From positions 30,710,212 to 30,774,211 of the forward strand of contig CM040746.1 in the NCBI GenBank assembly GCA_022829145.1: DNA of 64,000 bases, in the 5' to 3' direction. The notes beneath the pieces were generated by a model. That model did not search any database, was not told the origin of the DNA, and worked only from the letters and a program-made list of their open reading frames with translations. This document shows positions 46,317-60,905 of the stretch, piece after piece. Each line of letters opens with the position of its first letter. The first letter of the stretch is position 1. Both the position numbers and the translations under genes were made by a program. The DNA is from Albula goreensis (taxonomy: Eukaryota; Chordata; Actinopteri; Albuliformes; Albulidae).

Positions 46317-49300
46317 CTGGATGAGACACATGACAGAACACAAATGATCATCAGGGAGGGCCACAAACAACCAGGCAAGTCTATCAGCCCCAGCAATGTG
46401 AACCTCACCCACACCCACAGGACTCGGGGGTGGCCACATACACAGCCGCACTGATTTATATGGCTACTGGGCTATCACTATTTTTCACACTGCAGATTCA
46501 ATGCCAACATAAATAAGTCACATTTCTCTCTCCCAGATTATCTGTCCCCTGAGTTTGACATCTTAGAATACTAATTAGGTTTCTTACAAACAAACAACCA
46601 TAATTTGCAGGAATTAGGAATGCAACTCACATAAGCAATTGAATTTTTTGGTCATTTGCTTATCAAATTTGGCATAATCATCAGGTTGCTAAATGGATGT
46701 ATGTACGGAGACGGCTGGACAGTCAGCATGAGTGTCAGCAGCGGAGTGAAAGAGAGCAATTCTCCACACTGTGTTTCACACAGAGACAGACCCTGCCAAA
46801 AGCCATGACTGTGTCTGCCTGTGCTCAAATCCCTGGTGCAAGCACAAGCATTTACTTGGACCCAAATAGAGGAGCTGAGCTTCCAAGAACATATTATTTT
46901 CTCACACCGCTAAAAGAAACCATCTTGTCTCCAACTTCAATATTTCCCATTGGTTTACACAAATATATACAATAGACACACATTTGGTAATGGTCATAAA
47001 TGACATTAAGTGCAGATATATGAAGAACACATAATGCTCACGTAATTCAGACATAAGTGGGATGTAATTACAAAATAAAAGATTTATAAGGCCATGTTCA
47101 TTATATGCAATACATTGCATGTCATAGCAACACCTACAACTTTGCTACACCACCTCAGGCCTGCAACACCACCCACAGCATTTTGACATTGTTATATACA
47201 GTCAGCGTCTATGCTTCTCATACCTGTTAAGCTATGTTATAATGGTCTGTGTCATTTTTATAATTTATCTACTACTTCTGTAATATTTATAAAAGCATAT
47301 GTATATGCTATTTATGTGTTATACAGTTACCTATAATATCATGCAGTTACATATAATATACTTTGTTGCCAATATTAAAATAATATAAAACACAGACACT
47401 TGCACATGCAATCTCTCTATGTTTCACATAGAGAAAAATTCCACAAATCACCCCAGTGTTTGCAGTTTTCTCTCTACATTTCCCTGAGTGGTGTCTTCAT
47501 CCAGACAATCTTACAAGCATAAGGTTCACAAAACGCAAAACTGGTGGATCTACAGTCCTGTAAGGGCCTCTTTTTTTATCAATGGCTGATGTAGAGCAAA
47601 CTGACTGAAAATTAGTATAAATTATGTCGGGCTGGATAAACTTCGATCAGATGCTTCACTTAAATATATGATTCTCCAAATATGTGTAATCTACTTGCTA
47701 ATATATAAAGTATTTTGCTCAATATAATTCACCCATTCTATTCAGGATCCAAAATGCTGGAAAGAGGACATTTTGTTATTTAGCTTATTTGGCCAAGGCA
47801 AATATACAGCACTGTGCAAATACAAGGGGCTGAGTAAATTCCTTCAGGGTCTGGGTCATTTGGAGTGTGATTGTAATCAGAGTAAAATAAGCATGGAAAA
47901 GCAGAAGCGTCTCGAAGGACTCCCATACATGTTTTATTTAGAACCAGAGATTACTGCTAAATTCAGTTTTGGCTGCATGACAACATACATTTCACATATG
48001 GACAGTCCTGAGCTTCAGAAAAATAATGCATTGTTTTTCTTGATGATACTGACAATATGATTTATTGCAGCTCGTTTTGATTCATGTCACTTAATCTGAA
48101 TTATTACTTCAAAATTCAAAGCTGGAAGGATATTATGTAAACATGTGGGCTCTGCAAGTAAATAAATAATGACCTCAACAAATAACATGTCCATAATAAT
48201 ATCCTTAATGATGCAGCATTTCTTGGCACGTGGCTAAAAAGTGCTGCTAAAATGAAGTAGCGTGAGTCAGAAGCAGTTTTTGAAATGGAAAGCAGTGAGT
48301 GGGCTTGGATGATATGACTCAGATGAGAAGCAGAGGGAAGAGGCTCACATCACTGACATGCACACTGCCACAGCCGTCTTAAGAGAAAACAGACTGCACT
48401 TACTGCTCAGTCTGGTGGTCCTTTTTCATGAACCCCCAGAGGAATGCGTAATGTAGGCAGTAAAGATCTAGAGGCTGGGAGCAAAGTCCAGGATCTCTGG
48501 GCCTAAGAGATGATAAAAGTTGCAGCAGGCAGTGACCCGGGGTGAGTCTGAGGAGCACTCTGCGACAGCGCTGAAGCAGCGCATCCATGCACTGCGGCCA
48601 TGAGCCAAGCTCCACAGGTATACACAAGGTCAGAGCTTGAACAGGCTGCCTTACCATCAAAATGCGAGGCCGGGTCTTTGCATAAATATTATAGCCAACT
48701 CATCAACACATTACCCTGGCTTCGCTCCCAGAAATGCATGTGTATCTGTATTTTTAAATGTAAAGGTTTTTATGGCTAATGTTGGGGCCGGTCGTGTTTA
48801 CTACCGTCATACCTGCAAAGTCACCATCTATTACACTCTCTAAATGACTTTTTCCTCTCTCTCCAAATGGCTTTAGGGGTTCAGCCACACCGCAGACCGC
48901 ACTGCTCACAGCCAGTATGAGCACCGCTGTTGTATCCGCTACTTCCCGTTGTGCTAGTGCAATAAAACCAAAAAAGGAGCCACTTGACCTTTACCAACAT
49001 GCTTGTGGGTTGAAGAACAAATTACAAATTAACCACAGACCACTGCATCAAATTGTCCTCAGGTATGGGAGTTACAGATGGACTGTAACAGGCTACTAGT
49101 GTGATAAAGAGCTGAGGTATGACTCTCTGTATGGCAGTGGTCAGTCCTTACACATGCTGTTTAGGAGAGAAGGAGTTCTGTCACCAGAATTTGCTGTTGT
49201 AGCTTTATCATAAATGCCCTTTCATTCATTCATAGATGGGCAAGTTCATGTACACATTATATCACATTAAAAAAGTAGTAGTAAAAAGGTAATGTTAATG

Positions 49301-52300
49301 TGTAACCCTGAATATTATTTCACATACCGCCAGCTGTACTCTCATGTGCCACTTTATTCTCACATCTAAAAAAATCAGCTCATTTATTTGATACATTTCA
49401 CATGTGAAAATGTATTTGTAAAAACAAATGTTGATGCAACATGTGAAATTGAATTTTACACATGTTTTTTGTGATGGGTCTATTGCAGTTGAGGTGAGGT
49501 GTTATGGAGCAGTACTTAAAGATTCCAGCTGGGGCCTATGAGACAGTTGCTGTAAAATTAGAAGCGTTTTTACGAGCTTGGGACGATAAGAGTGGGATAG
49601 AAGGGGAAAGCATTGGATCAGACAGGCCTTTTTGTTCGTGGTGACCTACAGTAAATGCCACTCTCAGGCTTTCGACCATCACCTCCCTCTGCTGCTCTCA
49701 CCAGGCCCAGCACAGTCTCAGGAAGGGGCCCTATTGTGAAACGGATGAGGGATTAACCACACACAGGAAGAGAGAACTAATTCATCAAAAAACAAAGAGT
49801 TTTCCTTGGAACCACAAACGCATCTGTTGTATATTTTACCCAAGCATCAGTAATTTTATTCATCTGGGTGTGCACAAGTTTGTGCACTTTAAAACAAAAC
49901 TTAATACAGAAGGCATTTGCTTTGATACCAAATACCCACAGTGGTTCTGATTCACACTGGTAACATTATATGTTTTAAACACATCATAAGCACATGAGAT
50001 ATAGGCCTTCATTACAAACATTTGGACATACAAAATAGGCTTCATTTAACCCTTTTGAGGGATGGTGTGAGGTGTACATTTAAAAGGGCAACTAAAAAGT
50101 ACAGCAGTACCAACACTGAAGTAAATAATAAAACCACTACTTAAGTGCGTCGAAACGTAAATAAGAAGGTATATCTTAAAGTATATCAGACCATGAACAA
50201 GTCACCCTTTTCTAAAGAGTGAGAGGGCAAAAGAGCATGAAGTGTGCTGGCTTTCAGGAGCATCACGCTGTGCCACAGAGGCTGTTCTGGGGAGATTACA
50301 GAGCGATCACCGCTGCCAACAACGACAAACCCCGCGCTCTTGATAGGTTCACTACAAGATCAGATACCCATAAAAGGCACTACAATTCATGGATCAGTGG
50401 GTGGCTGACAGCAAGTGATTGATTCTCAGCCTTGTACGAAAACGTAAAATGGGGAGGAGGGTTTGGGGCGGAATGAGGGAGGGGTTAGTGCAATGGTGGG
50501 CATTGAACAAGGAATAAGAGAGGCAGCAGACTTACCTTTACTTGGGTAGTTGTTCAGAATCTATGGTTAATTATAGAGAAGCTGGTGATTTTAGCTGCAC
50601 CTACAGGTTGTTGCAGCATATTTTGTGATTCACTAATATGTGAAGTTCTAGTATGTAGACAGGGTCATAAAATATTTTTGTGATTATGATTAAGAGATTA
50701 AACTTTTATTTAAAACACTATTTCCTCCCTTAATGTAATTGCAAACATTGCAATTGCAAGTCTAGATTTATAGTTACATTTAATAACTACAATATTGTAA
50801 GCACGGCGACTGTGAAATCTAGAACCTTGTTGAAAAAAACGCAGGCAGCACAAATTAAGCAACACAGAGGATGTGTATATTCTTGTGGGAGAAATCCTAA
50901 ATTGGTATGCCAGTAAGGAACATTTCTGGAGCAGGTATGTGTAAATAAAAGCCAATCACAACATGTGCTGTTAAAGACATACAAACTGGAAACAGCAATA
51001 TGTTCCACAGGACAACTACTTCTGGTAAAACCCCATTTACGCTACTTAATAACACATGAGGGGCCTAACCTCCCTGCACCAAAATTACTGGTGAGTCAGA
51101 AGGATAGCATACTGCTAATCAAGTGGTATGCTATCCTCCTGCTTCATCCAGTTCATCCAATAGGTAAACTGTTTAATGAACAGGCGCCATTGTTCTTTTT
51201 TTCCTCGGTGCACTAATTGTCTATTTTCAGTACAGACTAACTTCACTCTGAGCTTGGAAAGCTAACATTACATCTTTGATGTGGAATTCAGCATTTATAA
51301 ATATTTGAATGTTTTCCAAGTTTGTACCACATACCCCAGCTATACAATTCTTCTGTCTGCAGTACAATGTTCAGCTGGACCGTGGCAGGCAGAGATGCAT
51401 CAGTCTCATAAAGTAAATATTAACGTCTACCACACTATGTTCACCTACCTCAAACGGTGCTAGAGAAATAACAAGTCTTGGGAAAACCATCACATATACA
51501 TTAGACTGAAGACTTTTTTCCAGTTTCCATAAGAAAGAAATACTATAATGGCATATGGGAACACTAAAACTGCATTATCTGTATGCACAATCCATGGAAA
51601 CTTATCACAGACAAAACCATGCCAAAAGCAGCTGCTGTTGCCACTTTTGGAAAGACAGATACACTGCTGCACATTGTTTAAACATCATTAAACTCAGATG
51701 ATAAACAATGCCAAGTTCTATCTATTTAAGGTCTTGCGTATTAAATGATTTTTGTTTCTGCTGAGACCACAAAATAGGGTGAAGTGAATGGGTTATTTGG
51801 CTCTGCTTAGAGTATACAGACACAGCATTAACATCAATACACTCTATTAACATTCAGGGTATCGGATTTGATTGATCCTTAAATTCGACAGTCTATATTT
51901 ATTATCCTGAAATTTAGTAATCCTTGATCAATGTCTTTGAGAAAGTGCTGAGATTCCCTCAAGAGTAATCAGGGCTGAGATGAGCCACCCTGTTTAATGT
52001 GGTTTGGAAACCACATTAGGACAATAAGGAAGGCAATCAGTGCGATGCATACAATTGATGGAAAAGTCCACTTCTTGCACTGTTATTTCTGGAGAGGAGG
52101 AAATTAAGTTTAAAAGGCATCAGAGTTGAGAACAGACTTTCCATGAGGGAAGTGCTATTTTTTCTGAGACAAAGACAAACACAGCACTGTCAGAATCCAA
52201 TGACTTGAAAATTAACTTTAAATGCTGTACGTAACCTATTTCTGTAGGAATAAAAAACAACATCTGCACATTGCACAACCAAATTACTCTTCTCCACCTT

Positions 52301-52790
52301 GGGGCAAAAAGGCAATTGACATTTCATCTAAGTCTTGTGCTGTCCACTGACACAAACTAAAAAAATCCAGTTCAAGCAATTAATACGACAGGTACCGCAG
52401 GCTCCCATTCAAAATCACCATGGGTAGATTTGAATAGATTCCAGTGGACCAGTAGCAGATCACAGAGTAACCAAATTCTCTAGCTTAGTATTTACTATAC
52501 CTGATATGAGGAGGCCTTTCACTGGAGGGGACAGCCACACAATGCGTAGCTAAGAGACAGCAAGTTCCAAGGGTTGCCCTGAGTGCTGGTGAGCGAAGGC
52601 AGGAGCGTGGAGGAATGAATGGAAAATAAACGTCCGAAGAGAGGAACAAGGGGGGCCGTGCAATGCACAGGATGTAGGCCGGGAGTAGAGTGATCTGCTC
52701 TCTCCATCTGCTACCTCCCAAAGTGAATCGGTGCACGCTGGCCCCACTGCCAAGAGCAATGCTGAAGTAAACAAGAGAGGAGTGCAAGAG

Positions 52791-52815
52791 AAGGAGGAGG
52801 AGGAGGAGGAGGAGG
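52791..52815. repeat. (GGA)n microsatellite
   Basis: GGAGGAGGA run; its complement creates a run of leucine or proline codons in spurious reading frames. Confidence 0.9.
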
Positions 52816-54224
52816 TGGGGCCACTCTAGCCTCTGACTCCTTTCTTTTGCGACAAGAGCCGTCTTCCCAACAATAACACAGACTGTGAATACCTCCCATC
52901 CCACACACGCGTAGACAAACCCCGTCTTTCCTCTAGGACCTTGGCAAGCTGCCTTTGTCTTATACCAGTAGCATCATCTCATAAGGATTTTTTTTTTCTC
53001 CCCATTTTTTCTCCATTTCTTTTGGAAATTCTTGAAAATTCTTGCAAAGGCGAAAGTGTCACACGTATAGTAAATAATGTAGGCAGATAATATTATGATT
53101 TTACATTTCTACTTGTAGGAGAACTATTGCCACTGGTTCATAATTCAAAGCAACAAAAAGGCCTTTTGATTCACCTCATAAAAGTGGAATTTGCCGATGG
53201 AGATCTCTTGAAAGGAGTTGGAATTTCTGGCTTAACTTCAGTATCCACTGAGAAGAAGCAAAGCACAAATTAATGCAATTATATATCAGAAATCACCCTG
53301 TGGAAAATTCCACTTCAGGGTTCCTGTAGCAGATGTTCTGACAAAGCTGGAAATATGCTGTCAGCACTAGAGCTGGAGGTTTCTGACAAATACTGAAAAT
53401 GTTGTTTTTTTGCCATCAGAAATGACCTTTAGAATGTCCACACTCCATAAGTGGCATTCTAAATGGAGCTACAGGACATCCACATATCTCACATGTCCAA
53501 ATGACATCACTGCGCCTTTGCCCTGACAACAGGGATCTTCAACTATTTTCCTATCACAGAGGGGGAAAAAAACTGACAGATAGAATGTCATTCGGGCTAC
53601 TGGCATGTCTGTTGTTTGCTGCTGGTTCGTTCATGTATTTATCTCATTAGCGGATTCCTGGAGGTGCCGGTGTCAGTAGTCAGATTACAAGAATTAGACG
53701 GTTCTTACGGACTAGCCGCAGAGTTGATGTTCCTGAGCACAAAGTTAATGTGTTCACATTGAAAAACATGCAGATGAGTGTGCGGGAAAGGGAATTATCC
53801 CAAACATATGACAAACTAACAGCAGGGGCGCACTTGGCTAAGGCGCCTCCACAGCGTGCCTGAGAGCAGATGAGATTCTCGTCTGTGGACAGGGACATGC
53901 CGCAAGCCTCCGGGGACCCGTCTGTCATGTCAGAGCTGAAAATTCAGTCCAGATGTGGACCGAGACATCTCCAGCTCCGTGCTGGGGACTGCCTTACATG
54001 GGTCACTCTCGGCGTAAAACCCTCATGTTGGCATCATAAAACGCCCTGTCCCCAAATGTCTGTGGTACCAGTCAGAAATATATTCGGACTTGCCCAACTA
54101 AAAAAGTGATAAAAGCTCTTCATTCAACAACCAATAGTGTACAAGAAGGAACCACAGAGCCACATATTACTGAAGCACCATTTAAAAAATGTACTTTCAG
54201 CTGTATATATATTTTGCAATTCTC

Positions 54225-54405
54225 AGCCAGGCATCCAACTGAAAAGGGGTGGGTTCAGTTCCGGGTAAGGCACTGCTGCCGTCATCTTCAGCAAGTCGCT
54301 TAGCCCAAAGTGTTCAGTACATTTCCAGCTATTTAAACAGATCACAAATGTAAAACTATGTGTAACTCTGAATAAGACCCCCTGTATGCCTGAATGTAAA
54401 TAAAA
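54225..54405 (+). repeat. tRNA-derived SINE relic
   Basis: B-box-like GGGTTCAGTTCCGGG, then TTCAGCAAGTCGCTTAGCCC and CCAGCTATTTAAACAGAT, and a degraded tail CTCTGAATAAGA ending near ATGTAAATAAAATG. Same family plan as the two SINE relics in gucy2f. Confidence 0.65.
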
Positions 54406-55214
54406 TGGGCCTATTCCTTCCATAGCCCTCACTTTGAGAGGCAGGAAACAAATCTCTGGGCCATATAACTGATAAGATTTCATTAAAAGACAGTGGCATA
54501 AAAACCCTTTGCCTCACTGCTCAGCAGATTGAAACATTTTCCTCTTGATCTCCCATATCCTGCCCTGAGTTCAACACGAACCCAATGACTGTTCATTTTC
54601 ATGCCCCTCACCCCAAAGCTAAGTCCCACTCATCCTGTTTTCCCCCAAAGAATGGGGATATGGGTGGTTATGAGAAGATCAGATGACCTGGAAAACGGGG
54701 ATACAGCATGACCAGGGCATCTGTGCTGTCTTGTTGAATGGATGCAATAAAATCTTGAGCTGCTTAGACATACCTGAGTAACAACCAGGCATGTATGTAA
54801 GTATCGAGGTACCAAGAAGACAGGTTACCTAACACCAGAAATAGGAATATAACTGCAACAAATGGTACAAGCAGAATTGTCCGATGAAGGCTAACAGCAT
54901 TCGTTGTTTAGTGACTGACTATGGCAGTCACTAATTTACATGTGTATTTAGAGGCAATTATATAAAATAAGAATGAAATGTAGTAAATACAGATAGTTTG
55001 TCAACTCACACCAATATACACCAGCAAGTCCCAAGTCAGGTGGCGCCAGAATTAAGAGATCTTTCAACCACATGAAAACCTGACAGAAGAATTATTGTTT
55101 CTTCCTGAATCCCCATGTAAAGATTAAAAGTTTAGTAACCATCCAACCACCGTGTCTCCTCATGCAATTTTGCACGTATGTATTTTTGTGTGGAGACACA
55201 TGAATACAAGCACA

Positions 55215-55242
55215 GACAGACACACAAACACACACACACACA
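55215..55242. repeat. (CA)n microsatellite
   Basis: Short CACACA run. Confidence 0.85.
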
Positions 55243-56231
55243 AATTAGTGTGCATGTCGGCCCCTTAAAAGGATCACCAGGCTTTGTGTTGAGTCTCCAG
55301 CATTCCTATTCACAACTATAAAAACAAACAAAAAGGACACAAGGCGTCTCAACAGGCCATAATAGGAAATGAACAGCGCTTTTCATGGAGTCTAGGGTCT
55401 GCTTCAGGGTTTGGGGAATGGAACACAGGCACTTATGTCTGTTTACCCGGGATTTCCTGCAGTACCTTTCCTCCAAAAAAGGCTTCATTAATCATGAAAA
55501 GGAAAGGGAGCTGCGTTTGATTAGTACAAGTAACCCTGGATATATGTAGTGAAACAATGTGCGCAACCATGACTGCACAAATTAAGACTTTGGAAATATA
55601 ATTAGAAATAGACTTTAGCGCCCTCTATGGGCAAAATCATGTCATGGCAAAAACAAAAATAGGACATGCATTCAGGTTAAAGTGAGTCTGAGAAAGAAAG
55701 TGGAGGATCAGGAATTAATTTTAAAAAGCGATCCACAGGTTTAAAACCAACAAGGATCCATAGATTTCTCACAATCACCTTGACTGCCTGGGATGTAAAA
55801 TAACCACACACATCATTTACGGTGGATTTCAGTACCTCTATGCACAGAGAAGTCTGTCTGGACCTGCAGAGGTGAGAGTCACTGGATTGCTCAATATTTG
55901 TCAGAATGGCTTGAAAATCAAAGAATTGTTGAACTCAAATTCTGAAACTAAATGAGCCATGGTCCCGTATGGTGGTGGAGTTGCTGTATCTGTTAAATAC
56001 AAACATACTGAAGTTCATGACTGAACCACAGTCCAAGAGACAATAAAAGTATTGCTCCATAATGCAAGAAAAAACATAACAGAGGTCATACCTTTCCAAT
56101 ACATTTCTTATTAGGTCCTTGTTGGTTGATCTCCCTAATGTACTATTCTAGTTATAAACACCACAGTCAGAATGAAACAAGGTGTCAATAAACACAACTG
56201 TTCCGCCATAAACACCAACCCACATATTCAT

Positions 56232-56234
<3 letters not shown>

Positions 56235-56262
<28 letters not shown>

Positions 56263-56294
56263 CTTCTCACTCTCTCTCTCTCTCTCCTCTCTCT
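56235..56294. repeat. (TC)n microsatellite
   Basis: TCTCTC tract with two interruptions. Confidence 0.93.
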
Positions 56295-59200
56295 AAAATG
56301 TCTAGCAAAAGTGTAAAAGCAGTGTAGATAATTTAAGTCTTCAATAACACACTGACACATGACCAAACATTAAATATCAGAAACATGAGAAACAATTTGT
56401 TAAATTAATTTTGTTAAATTAAAGCTGACTCCTTATTGAAAACCCAATATGCATTCATTGTAGTACAGAACTGCTTTTATGTACTATATTCTTATGCGTG
56501 AATTACAATTCAACAAAGCAGGCAAACCATTCAAGTATCATTAAAATGTTTAGGCCTCTTCCAGCACAATAGCAGGTCAGTCAAAAGTAATCAAAGAAAA
56601 ACACTATACTGAGCAGAGGTGAATCGTGATTGGTGGATTTCAGCAAAAAAGACTAAAGGTTTATGATAAGAATGCAACTGAGTGAACTATTATTTGAATG
56701 TTGATCTGGTCTAACCTTCATGGAGTAATCATATGGATTGTGGGTATATTTAAAATGGCAGGAAAAAAGCACAGTTGTGTTGGCTGTGACACTTCTTCTG
56801 CATTGTTGCATGGAGACACAGAGATCTGCACAAAATCCCATCCCAGAACTGTCTGATCTGAGGATGCAAATCATCCCAAAATAAACAGCTGTTGTCCATT
56901 AGCCTTTAATTCATTTTTATTTCAGTTCATAACACCAGCTACTTTGTAATCTTTACATAAACATATCCCAATGTCAGCCAGCTACGAAGCTGCATGACGT
57001 CCTTGAGCAAACACAGCTTTCCTATAGAGAAATTAGTTAAAATTAGCCTAAATTATAAACAAATAGCTGAAGGGGGAAATAATGGGGGTGGACAGAAAAG
57101 CCTGTGATTTGACACTCCAAGGAATCCAAACAACATCTCATGAGAAAAGACGGGTCTGAAAGCCAACTTGCACATCTCAGCTAGCGCTATTATCATGCAG
57201 CAAAGCTAACCAAAAACAAACTACACAAGTAATGCTGTGGCACTATCTCACGCTCCACCTGCAGACTGAGGAGGACTCCTCACACCTGGTCCTACCAATA
57301 CTGGACCACCGCAGGCACTGCAGCACTTCTCACTTAATACAAAAAGATACATTCATTTCAAACATTAATACAAGTAAATGAATAAAAGTTAGTGATAGGC
57401 AAATATTCTTGCGGCCAAAATTCTCCAGTTTAATTATTGTATTTAATAATCATATTTAATTTATATAATTATAAATTAACATAATTTTAATTCTTAAATA
57501 GTTGCATTTAAGCAATGGATAAAAACACTGATTGTAGGCTACATTACAAAAAAGCAACGGCAACTTAATATTCAGAATCATACCACTTACTGTGAAACTG
57601 GAGAAAATCTGGAAGGACCTCCACAGAAGTTTATTCAGAGAGAGGATATACTCCATTACAGAAGGACAGGAAAAATGGCCAAAATGAGAGATTGTCTCAG
57701 CATCCCCCCTCTAGAGTGGGCAGGGTGCTTCATCCACAGTCAAAGGGTACCTGGCCAGGTAAACTATAAACTAGACTTATGGCTTAGTATCACATAGAAC
57801 CATATATCCTGGTCTTTGAACCTTTAGCTCATTTCTCATTACCGTGTTCTTGCAACGACTCCCAAAGGCCAAACACAGGAAATGCCATTTGCAAAAGCAT
57901 CCACTGAGAATACCACAGTTTTCTAAACAGGACATTCTCCACCCCACAGACAGTGCCCTCGCTCTCCTGTTTGATCTGCAGGTCGACTTTCTCACAGTGT
58001 GACTTGCACTGCAGACTGCCCCATCACATGCACTTGTGAGGATGAGTGCCATAGCCATTGAGAATAGAAGTCACAAAGACCTGACAAATTCATCATGTCA
58101 GTAGCATCAATCATTTGAATCACTGATAAAATTTTCATACGCAAAAATCAAGCCCATCAGTTTAATTTGTTCAAAAAATCAATCAAACTGTTTTCCACAA
58201 AAATAGTTATTAAACTTTATATCTCACCTGGAATCCCCACAGGTGATCTATGTACTTAATGCCTGCAACCAGCTGTAATTAAAATAATAGGTTCTTGCAT
58301 AAAGTAATGACAGTATATCTCAGAAGATAAATTACCTGGTAGCATTTAAAATGTAATGGCATTTTAAACAGTCTGAGCAGGACGGTGGAATGAAGTTCCT
58401 GGGCCTCACACATGCTTGTGTGTTTGAGAAGTCTTTATAATGATGCACGCTGCCTGATTTATAAACGTCCAAGCCTTTTTTTTCTTTCTTCTCCTCTATC
58501 TCTCTCCGTGCCAAGAATGTCACAGCCCTCACAGATTTACACAGAATGTATTATGGCTACGGGGGAATGTCTAAGTTTCCAGAGAATCTTTCAACACTTT
58601 CAAGCTGTGTATCACTCATGGGACGCAGGGGTGGCATATCCAGCTAAAACTAGCTACAGGCGCATTGATGCACACCATTGTCCAGAATAGATCCTGATGC
58701 AATGATGGACCGCAGCATGCTAAGAGGCAGGGACTGGTTACGTGCATCTCGGTGGACTGCCATGCTGCTCCCTTGACTGATGGCGCATATTGCAGTAACA
58801 GAATGATCGCACAATCGTGAATTACAGTTAAGGAATAAAGAACGATTGTGCTGACAACAAAAACAAAACAGCTCAAAATGATGGGGAATTTAAATCTGTA
58901 TGTGCATAAAAAGGCCTGTCAGAGAATTAAGGAATTGAGAGGCCACTTTTAAAGATAATTTCTTGTAATTCACAAAGGTTTCTCATGTGAGATTTGGAGG
59001 ACGGGGTAAGTTACAAAAAGTACCAGGCAACACTTCTGTATTTATAATTATGATAGCTCAACATGCCTTAAAAAAAGTGTTCTCACAAGGCTTGTTTGCA
59101 AACTTCAGGGTAAGACAAGCAGATAGTATAACTTAGACAATTATGTGTGTAGATCTGTCTTAATGTTTTAGTTACATTTCATTGTGTTTTATTATTCATT

Positions 59201-60789
59201 ATGTATATTTCATGCTTAAGTTAAACTTCATTACTAAAACAGATACAATGAGATCTAAAGAAAACACCATTATTCATGAATGTTAGAAATTGTTATTGAA
59301 AGTAGCCAGAACACAAGAACAAAGAAAATAAAGGTTTGGATCAGGAAACAAACTCTCTATTTCCTCACTCAATAAATGAGCACAATAGCTCAAGATGGAT
59401 ATCATATTTCTGCTCAGAGCATCATATTCCACACTCAGTGGGGGTTAATTGCAGCACATAGCTCAGCAAGAATATGTACACAAATACAGAGTATCCAGTG
59501 TTTGTGTTGGTTCAGTGATGGGGAGGTGGGGGGTAGTGGTAAAATAAGGCCAGTAAAATGAACCCTTTCAACCCGGTTGACATATTTTGTGTCATAAATT
59601 ACTTCCTGAAATCCTGTGTTCTAAATCACCATCTTCTAATGCAGAAACATAATTTTATCAAATTAAATACTATTCATATAGAGTTGTGTTTCAAATGTGT
59701 TAAAAAAAGAAAAGTTTGAGATTTAATACTTCCATTTTGCATCTGACTCTCCATTTAGATTTTTCATTTTATACAGTAGTGAAATATCATATAGACATGT
59801 TTTTTTTTATTTAGGCACTCCAGACAAATTGTTTTACTTACATAAGATGAGATCTTATTTGGATATTTCCATGCTAATTTTCAGCGCTACGTGCCTTAAT
59901 GCAAAAGGTTTGGAACAACCTGATTATAAGCAACAGACTTCACATGCAAGGAGCTTGTTCATGCACTGAGTATTAACGAAGATTAAAGAGCTGGAATAAT
60001 GTCAACATTCACCAATAAAACAAATATGGTCTTTGCCTATTCTGTTTTTAAGGCAGCACTATTACACCTATAACTGGCTCACTTCTGCAAGGCAGCTTGG
60101 AATGTGCCTCTCATTTATGCCTTTGGTGCATTTTCATCATGCTGTCAGGCAGAACGGACCAAGTCATGACCCAGCTGAAATGTAAATAGGGGTCTAAGAT
60201 TCTGAATTGTAGCATACACCATCTGCTTGGCACAGCAAGACATGATTAGAAGGCTGAGCTAAAGAGCTAAAGCACAGGGTCCCCAGCTTAAGAAACTTAA
60301 TCACACTACTGATCTGGATCGGTCTGCTTCAGGATTCAATCTGCAGCCGTTTATAGCTATGTAGCCTATACAATTAGCTTGCCAAGCTAGAGGCTAAGGT
60401 TGCCAAACTAGGGAACAAATTTTACTCTTGTTTTGGTTCTTGATGAGTCACCTGCTTGGCAGACACTCACATGCACGTGTTTGTAAAGTTTCAGCTGAGG
60501 TTTTTGTACAGAAACATATATTGCCTGATGACACTCTTTAAACACTGTGCTAATGAATGCACTTGGACTCTACTGCCTTCATCCTGTAGCCACAATGTGT
60601 TTCCAAAGAGGCTGATGTGACCACCGTAGTGCTTGGTGACTCACACTAGTTCACACATACGTGTACGGTGACCCCAGGCATTAACATTTCCTCTCTTGAG
60701 ATGTAAAATTGCCTTTGTGGCTTTGGTTTTACAAGCATAACTGAAGAAATGTGACGATTGGCATAATCAAAACCACATTTGTACTTGTG

Positions 60790-60905
60790 GGTTTACTGTG
60801 CAGTATAATGGGTAGAGAACTGGATTTGTATCTGAGCAGTAGCGGGTTTTGATTGGTGCTGCAGTTGCACTCTTGAGCAAGATGCCCTCAGGACTCATCC
60901 TGACA
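60790..60905 (+). repeat. tRNA-derived SINE relic (head only)
   Basis: tRNA-like head with TAATGGGTAGAGAACTGGA and a decayed B box (GCGGGTTTTGATTGG), followed by TTGCACTCTTGAGCAAGATG. The tail is absent or unrecognisable. Confidence 0.6.

Noticed and set aside
47410..47435. Short hairpin TCTCTATG/CATAGAGA
   Set aside because: Eight-base stem in AT-rich DNA with no context; not above chance.
52485..52904. 139-codon minus-strand frame with poly-Leu
   Set aside because: Produced by the GGA/TCC microsatellite; no splice context or recognisable domain.
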